Source: Pirellulales bacterium (lineage in GTDB: Bacteria; Planctomycetota; Planctomycetia; Pirellulales; Thermoguttaceae). Taken from it: a stretch of DNA of 16,845 nt. Shown here in pieces: positions 12,896 to 16,845 of this stretch. The DNA is taken from contig JAUWJC010000020.1 in the NCBI GenBank assembly GCA_030607895.1, forward strand, positions 1 to 16,845, read 5' to 3'. Position 1 is the first letter of the stretch; each line of letters opens with the position of its first letter. The notes beneath the pieces are model-generated. The model made no database searches and was not told the origin of the DNA. It saw nothing but the letters and a program-made list of their open reading frames with translations. Made by a program: the position numbers and the translations under genes.

Positions 12896-14749
12896 ATGCT
12901 TGCCCGACTCAGCACAAGGAGAATCCCGGTATCCCGATCGGTGCGTTACCAACTCTGGATTGTGGCAGCCGCCGCGGTTGTCTTCTTCACTAACCTTGGG
13001 GCGACGGGCCTTTGGGACCTGGATGAGGCGTTTTACAGTTCCTGTGCTCGCGAGATGTTGGATCGGGGCGATCTAATAGTGCCGATGTACAATGGGGAAC
13101 TGTCCATCGACAAGCCTCCGCTGGCATTCTGGCTGATGATGACCGGCTTCAAGATGTTTGGCGCAACGGAATTCGCCGCGCGTTTCTGGTCTGCAATCCT
13201 GGCGATCGGCACGGCCCTATGCACCTATCACTTAGGGCGACTCTTATTTCGCGCGGAAGTGGGATTCTGGGCGGTCATTATCACCGTTTCAACGATCATT
13301 TTCACGGTCTCGGCCCGGGCGGCAACCGTTGATTCGAGCCTGACCTTCTTCACCACCTTGGCCATGCTGTTGTTTGTCGTTGGATGGTCGCCCAGGCAAA
13401 ACCAAGCGGAAAACGCCGACGATCCCAGTACGGAGACCGCGAAAGGGGCCGGGCTGGCTTTCAAGACACCCTCATGGACCATCTTCGTGGCGATCTATGC
13501 TTTGCTGGCAGTAGCCGTTCTGGCTAAAGGGCCGGTTGGCGTGGTGCTGCCGGTGGCCACGATCGGCCTGTTCCTGTTGATCATCAACCGGCCCCAGTCT
13601 GCCGAAAGCCCGCGGCCGACGACTTCGCCCGAGCGCTGGCGGGCATGGCTACTCGACGTGGCCAGCACGTTTTCTCCCCGCAATGTACTCGAGACCATCT
13701 GGCAGATGCGGCCGCTGACGGCCATCGTTGTACTCTCGGTGGTCGCGTTGCCGTGGTATCTGCTTGTGGCATTGCGGACCGACGGGGGGTGGGTGGAACA
13801 GTTTTTTGCCAAGTTCACGGTAGGGGCCTATATCAAGCCGACTCTGGGTCACCGCGGCCCGTTCTTCTATCATTTCGCCGTGGTGTTGATCGGGTTCTTT
13901 CCCTGGTCGGTATTCCTGGGGCCCACTCTGGTCCATTGGATCCGTTGGACCAGGGAGCGCCACGCCTGGCACGTTGGGCATGTTTTTGCGGGATGTTGGA
14001 TTGGGGTGTGGTTCTTGTTCTGGTCGATCTGCAGCACCAAACTACCCCATTACGTTCTGCCCGCCTATCCTGCCTTGGCACTGTTGACCGGCTGCTTCCT
14101 TCACGGTTGGCTTACCGAGCCGGCGTGTGTCAACCGTTGGTGGATACGTAACGCGGCCGGCACGCTGGTGGTTGTGGGTGTCGGTTTTCTCGTGGTGGTT
14201 CCCGTCGTCACGTGGATATTCGTTCCAGGCGAAGAACTCTTGGGGCTCGTGGGACTCACGCTCGTTGTTGGGGGTGGGTTATGCTTCTTCTATTTGGAGC
14301 GCGGACGGCCGGAACGGGTGCTGGTTGCTTTTGCGCTGACATCGGTAATCTTCACTACCAGCATCTTTGCATTTGCCGCGTTGCGCATCGACCGGCATCA
14401 GAATGCCAAGCCGCTGATTGCGGAGGTTCGCAAAGCCAGCCCGGAACCGCCCGAGATAGTCAGCTATTGCTACGGCCAAGCAAGCATTGTCTTCTACGCC
14501 CACCAATCGGTGCCCCGTTACGGAAACATCGAGGAACTGGCCGAGTACCTCCGGAAATCGGACAACCCGTACGTCTTCACCACCAACAAGCACGAAGAAA
14601 CGTTCGAGCAGCGTTTTCCGGGCGAGTACCGGGTGCTGGCTCGGCGGCCCCGATTTCTTCGCTCGGGAGAGGTGCTGGTGCTAACCCGCCGCTCGGACTC
14701 CGGTGTGTCGCGCACGGCGAAGAGCAAACCGGCCGATATCCGCCGCTAA
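12896..14749 (+). CDS. GT-C glycosyltransferase, ArnT/PMT (GT39/GT83) type
   Basis: This 617-residue integral membrane protein has about 12 hydrophobic segments. It belongs to the dolichyl-phosphate-mannose-protein mannosyltransferase / ArnT superfamily, which moves a sugar from a polyprenyl-phosphate donor onto lipid, protein or glycan on the outer face of the membrane. The first periplasmic loop has the GT-C acidic motif WDLDEAFY (40-47, D43/E44), followed by AREML and NGELSIDKPPLAFWLM (66-81), the usual context. KLPHYVLPAYPALALLTG (near 380-397) is a hallmark of the ArnT branch. The C-terminus is a soluble domain of about 110 residues. The start is uncertain: ATG 12896 has no ribosome-binding site, TTG 12872 would precede the candidate transcript start, and AAGGAG at 12916-12921 is too far (19 bases) from GTG 12941. 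The acceptor is unknown. Confidence 0.88.
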   Translation: MLARLSTRRIPVSRSVRYQLWIVAAAAVVFFTNLGATGLWDLDEAFYSSCAREMLDRGDLIVPMYNGELSIDKPPLAFWLMMTGFKMFGATEFAARFWSAILAIGTALCTYHLGRLLFRAEVGFWAVIITVSTIIFTVSARAATVDSSLTFFTTLAMLLFVVGWSPRQNQAENADDPSTETAKGAGLAFKTPSWTIFVAIYALLAVAVLAKGPVGVVLPVATIGLFLLIINRPQSAESPRPTTSPERWRAWLLDVASTFSPRNVLETIWQMRPLTAIVVLSVVALPWYLLVALRTDGGWVEQFFAKFTVGAYIKPTLGHRGPFFYHFAVVLIGFFPWSVFLGPTLVHWIRWTRERHAWHVGHVFAGCWIGVWFLFWSICSTKLPHYVLPAYPALALLTGCFLHGWLTEPACVNRWWIRNAAGTLVVVGVGFLVVVPVVTWIFVPGEELLGLVGLTLVVGGGLCFFYLERGRPERVLVAFALTSVIFTTSIFAFAALRIDRHQNAKPLIAEVRKASPEPPEIVSYCYGQASIVFYAHQSVPRYGNIEELAEYLRKSDNPYVFTTNKHEETFEQRFPGEYRVLARRPRFLRSGEVLVLTRRSDSGVSRTAKSKPADIRR

Positions 14750-14820
14750 CTTCGTTTTTATCCCCGGTTGCGCTACGACGGCTGACCGGCCGACGGCAGA
14801 GAGCTTTCAGCTTTCCGTTT

Positions 14821-15486
14821 TCAGCTTTCCGCTTTCGTCATTCCTTCCTTGTCGGCCTGCCAGAGTTGGCCCGTGTCAACATCCAGGGCCGTCAGCCAGC
14901 CGCCGGCGTAGCAGCAGGTGTCGATACACTTGAGGTACTTCAGGTCGAGGATCTCGCCGTCTTTTTGAGAAGTATGGCCGACGATTGCGATCTTGCCGGA
15001 GAAATGGCTGCCGGGGCGGCGCTCATGAAGCGATTCCCAGCGGAGCACTCGGCCGGGTTGCTTGGCCATCGGCAGGCTGCGTATGTAGTTGGCATGCACG
15101 AACAGATGGGTGTCCGTCTCGTACGACGGCACGCACCGGTTGAGGAAATCGATGTGCGGCTGAGGGATTTCGTCCGGCACCACGCAATCGTAGGAAGCCA
15201 AGGTGGTGTTGCCACCGAAGCTCAGCCAACTACCCAACAGCCGTCGCTTGCCGCCGAGAATGTCCAGCAGCATCTCGTCGTGGTTACCCAAGAGGGCAAT
15301 CAGCCGGCACTGCTTTTCCAGTTCGATGAGTTGCTCCAACACACGCTTGCTGTCCGGCCCCCGGTCCACGTAGTCACCCAGGGCTATTAGCGTATCGTCC
15401 GGCCGTGGATCGATTGCCTCAAGTACGGTCGCCAACGCTTTTGCGCAGCCGTGTATGTCTCCGCTGGCGATAGTGCGAGCAGGCAT
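14821..15486 (-). CDS. PPP-family metallophosphatase
   Basis: The 221-residue protein has all the metal-binding motifs of the calcineurin-like PPP family: GDIHG (9-13, D10 and H12), GDYVDRG (37-43, D38), GNHDE (67-71, N68 and H69), FVHAN (129-133, H131) and GHT (170-172, H171), ending with IDTCCYAGGWLTALD (188-202). This is the layout of bacterial Ser/Thr phosphatases such as PrpA and of symmetrical Ap4A hydrolases (ApaH); the short length and DYVDRG favour the protein-phosphatase-like group, but sequence alone does not settle the substrate. It is cytoplasmic (no signal). I chose ATG 15486; there is no strong ribosome-binding site, but it gives the family's usual start just before the first metal motif. 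A TTG at 15534 would coincide with the expected transcript start. Preceded by a good promoter (15541-15569). Confidence 0.9.
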   Translation of the reverse strand: MPARTIASGDIHGCAKALATVLEAIDPRPDDTLIALGDYVDRGPDSKRVLEQLIELEKQCRLIALLGNHDEMLLDILGGKRRLLGSWLSFGGNTTLASYDCVVPDEIPQPHIDFLNRCVPSYETDTHLFVHANYIRSLPMAKQPGRVLRWESLHERRPGSHFSGKIAIVGHTSQKDGEILDLKYLKCIDTCCYAGGWLTALDVDTGQLWQADKEGMTKAES

Positions 15487-15540
15487 GGAAAACGGTTGCC
15501 CCAAAAAGCCTCGGATAGATATTCTCTGTACCAAATATAC

Positions 15541-15569
15541 ATTATGACGGCTGCCGATTGATCTGGCAA
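15541..15569 (-). promoter_or_regulatory. Sigma70-type promoter of the phosphatase gene
   Basis: On the minus strand TTGCCA (15569-15564) and CATAAT (15546-15541) are separated by 17 bases, each matching the consensus at 5/6. The transcript would start near 15534 with a leader of about 48 bases. It lies in the 111-base gap after the SMP-30-like gene, so the phosphatase may be expressed independently of that gene. Confidence 0.5.
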
Positions 15570-15597
15570 TGCGGGGGAGCGTATCGGCCGCGAAAAT

Positions 15598-16536
15598 TCA
15601 ACGGTATTGGCGGACGCCCGGGTTGAGTGTGCGCATCTTGTACACGCTGGTTCCGGCCGTCAAATATAGATCCCGCATGTTGTCACCGCCGAATGTCACG
15701 GTGGTTGCGAACTCGGGCATTGGCTTGTGCAGCAGCAGCTTTCCCTCGGGGCTAATCACGAACAGGCCGGTCGTTTTTGCTTTGCCTGCCGCACCGTAGA
15801 TGTTGCCCTTCACGTCCAACCACATGCCGTCGATTCCCCGGTCGGGTGCAAAGCAATAGACGACGCCGTCGGGCACCAGACCGCCGTCGGGCGCCACCTT
15901 GTAGCGGTGCAACTTCTGCGTGCCGCGATCGGAGATGTAGACCAGCCGGTTGTCGGGCGTAATGACTATTCCATTGGGTTTCTTCAAGTTGGAAACCACC
16001 AGCACGACCTTGCCCGGTGCGTCGATTCGGTACACGCCGCTGGTGGGCTGGGATTTTTCGGCCGGCGGCCCGTAGTAGGGATCGGTGAAGTAAACTCGGC
16101 CGCGTAGGTCGATGCACAAATCGTTGGGAGAGATAAACCGATTGGCTTTGTAGGTTTCCGCCAGAAGGGTTTCGCTTCCATCCTTTTCCAGGCGGGTAAC
16201 CCGGCGGCCGCCACCCGGTCCGGACGACTGGCACATCATCAGCCGGCCCCGGCCGTCAAACAAGAGGCCGTTCGCCCGGCCGCAGGGCGAACGGAACACG
16301 GTCAGTTTCCCGTCGGCCGAGAGCCGCATGATCCGATCGTTCGGGTTGTCGGAGAAGAACAGGTTACCGGCCGCGTCGATGGCCGGTCCCTCGGTGAACT
16401 TACAGCCTTCGGCGACCTTCTCGACCCTTTCATCGATTACCAAAAGGGCCGAATCCAGGATATCCTCCGCCGACGCCCATTCGACAGACATCCAAGCCGC
16501 CAGAGCGAAGACAACCGCGCGTTTTGTTCCGACCAT
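15598..16536 (-). CDS. Secreted SMP-30/gluconolactonase/LRE-like protein
   Basis: The 312-residue protein is a six-bladed beta-propeller of the SMP-30/gluconolactonase family, which hydrolyses sugar lactones such as gluconolactone with one divalent metal. Residues 1-23 are a signal peptide (KRAVVFALAAWMSVEWASA), so it acts outside the cytoplasm. The four metal ligands expected of the family can be assigned: E49 (KFTEGPA), N138 (SPNDL), N188 (KPNG) and D236 (GIDGM). LRGRVYFTDPYYG (144-156) is also typical. ATG 16536 is preferred, with AAAGG 8 bases upstream; a GTG at 16545 lies within the ribosome-binding region. It is followed on the same strand by the phosphatase gene (111-base gap with its own promoter). 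It could act on lactones made by the Tat-exported dehydrogenase, which is inference from function, not from proximity. Confidence 0.92.
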   Translation of the reverse strand: MVGTKRAVVFALAAWMSVEWASAEDILDSALLVIDERVEKVAEGCKFTEGPAIDAAGNLFFSDNPNDRIMRLSADGKLTVFRSPCGRANGLLFDGRGRLMMCQSSGPGGGRRVTRLEKDGSETLLAETYKANRFISPNDLCIDLRGRVYFTDPYYGPPAEKSQPTSGVYRIDAPGKVVLVVSNLKKPNGIVITPDNRLVYISDRGTQKLHRYKVAPDGGLVPDGVVYCFAPDRGIDGMWLDVKGNIYGAAGKAKTTGLFVISPEGKLLLHKPMPEFATTVTFGGDNMRDLYLTAGTSVYKMRTLNPGVRQYR

Positions 16537-16776
16537 TTTTCGCACCTTTTTTCTACAGTTCCGGGCAAGACTTGCACACAGCCAAATTCTCCTCGCAAGC
16601 GATACGCACCATTATGGCGGTGCTTCCCGCCCGATGCAAATCCTAACGGCCAAAAGCGCGGATCGTAGCGAATATTCCGATAGGGCCAAATGCGCAAGTT
16701 TAGAAAGGCGATAATTTCTTCGCACCCCTAAACAGGGCGGTCTGCCGTTTGACGATTTGGGGCTGTCTGACTATGA

Positions 16777-16793
16777 TGAACGGTAACCGTTCA
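16777..16793. repeat. TGAACGGT-A-ACCGTTCA palindrome
   Basis: A perfect inverted repeat with 8-base arms around a single A. The short spacer makes it look more like a protein-binding operator than an RNA hairpin. No adjacent gene start is visible inside the window. Confidence 0.5.
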
Positions 16794-16813
16794 CGGGCAC
16801 GATGGAATTAGGC

Positions 16814-16845
16814 CACGGATGAAACACGGATCAAACACGGATAGA
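16814..16845. repeat. CACGGAT tandem repeat, three units
   Basis: CACGGATGAAA, CACGGATCAAA and CACGGATAGA follow one another with an 11-base period up to the end of the window. Repeats of the CCACGGATGAAACACGGAT type are a common dispersed repeat in environmental planctomycete genomes. The array may continue beyond the window. Confidence 0.6.

Larger units (their letters stand above)
16546..16845. other. Gene-free stretch at the right edge
   Basis: No supported coding region is seen in these 300 bases. Open frames here overlap the SMP-30-like gene or are short and lack ribosome-binding sites. The region must contain the SMP-30 promoter, but I found no convincing -35/-10 pair. Two small repeats are listed separately. 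Confidence 0.6.

Overview
The window looks like chromosomal DNA of a planctomycete, probably of the Pirellulales kind. This is an inference from gene content. The support is a secreted ThuA-domain protein, an oxidoreductase of the Gfo/Idh/MocA type and a DegT-type aminotransferase that both carry twin-arginine signals, a secreted xylose-isomerase-like TIM barrel, an SMP-30-like lactonase, moderately high GC, loose gene spacing, and palindromic repeats in almost every intergenic gap. No rRNA, tRNA, CRISPR array, phage gene or transposase gene was seen.

Layout. 1-974: a repeat hairpin, a promoter and a secreted ThuA-like protein (+). 975-1221: a composite palindromic repeat between convergent genes. 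1222-5475 (-): a probable operon, read in the order Tat-exported DegT aminotransferase, secreted TIM barrel, sodium/solute symporter, behind a good TTGACA promoter at 5551-5580. Both junctions of this operon carry repeat DNA. 5476-5935: a divergent intergenic region with a heptamer-based repeat. 5936-7174 (+): a second, cytoplasmic DegT aminotransferase. 7219-7629 (-): a small secreted FxLYD-like protein. 7744-8000: a MITE-like element with terminal inverted repeats and a flanking direct repeat. 8166-9626 (+): Tat-exported Gfo/Idh/MocA oxidoreductase. 9810-11086 (+): a small helical protein followed by UDP-glucuronate decarboxylase. 11313-12599 (+): ATP sulfurylase. 12624-12770: a nested inverted-repeat element. 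12896-14749 (+): membrane GT-C glycosyltransferase of the ArnT/PMT type. 14821-15486 (-): PPP-type phosphatase. 15598-16536 (-): secreted SMP-30/gluconolactonase-like protein. 16546-16845: no gene, a palindrome and a short tandem repeat.

How the genes may work together (inference). The left half has the parts of a sugar-derivative scavenging route: periplasmic enzymes (ThuA-like, TIM-barrel isomerase/epimerase, Tat-exported PLP enzyme, Tat-exported Gfo/Idh dehydrogenase, lactonase) plus a symporter for uptake. The middle right (UDP-xylose formation, sulfate activation, lipid-linked sugar transfer) fits synthesis of a decorated surface glycan, but these genes are not one obvious operon.

The most unusual points are the secreted/cytoplasmic DegT pair, the MITE-like element built from two GGGGAC hairpin modules, and a related single module that has duplicated the last 16 bases of the TIM-barrel gene and appears to have pushed apart a once-tight operon junction.
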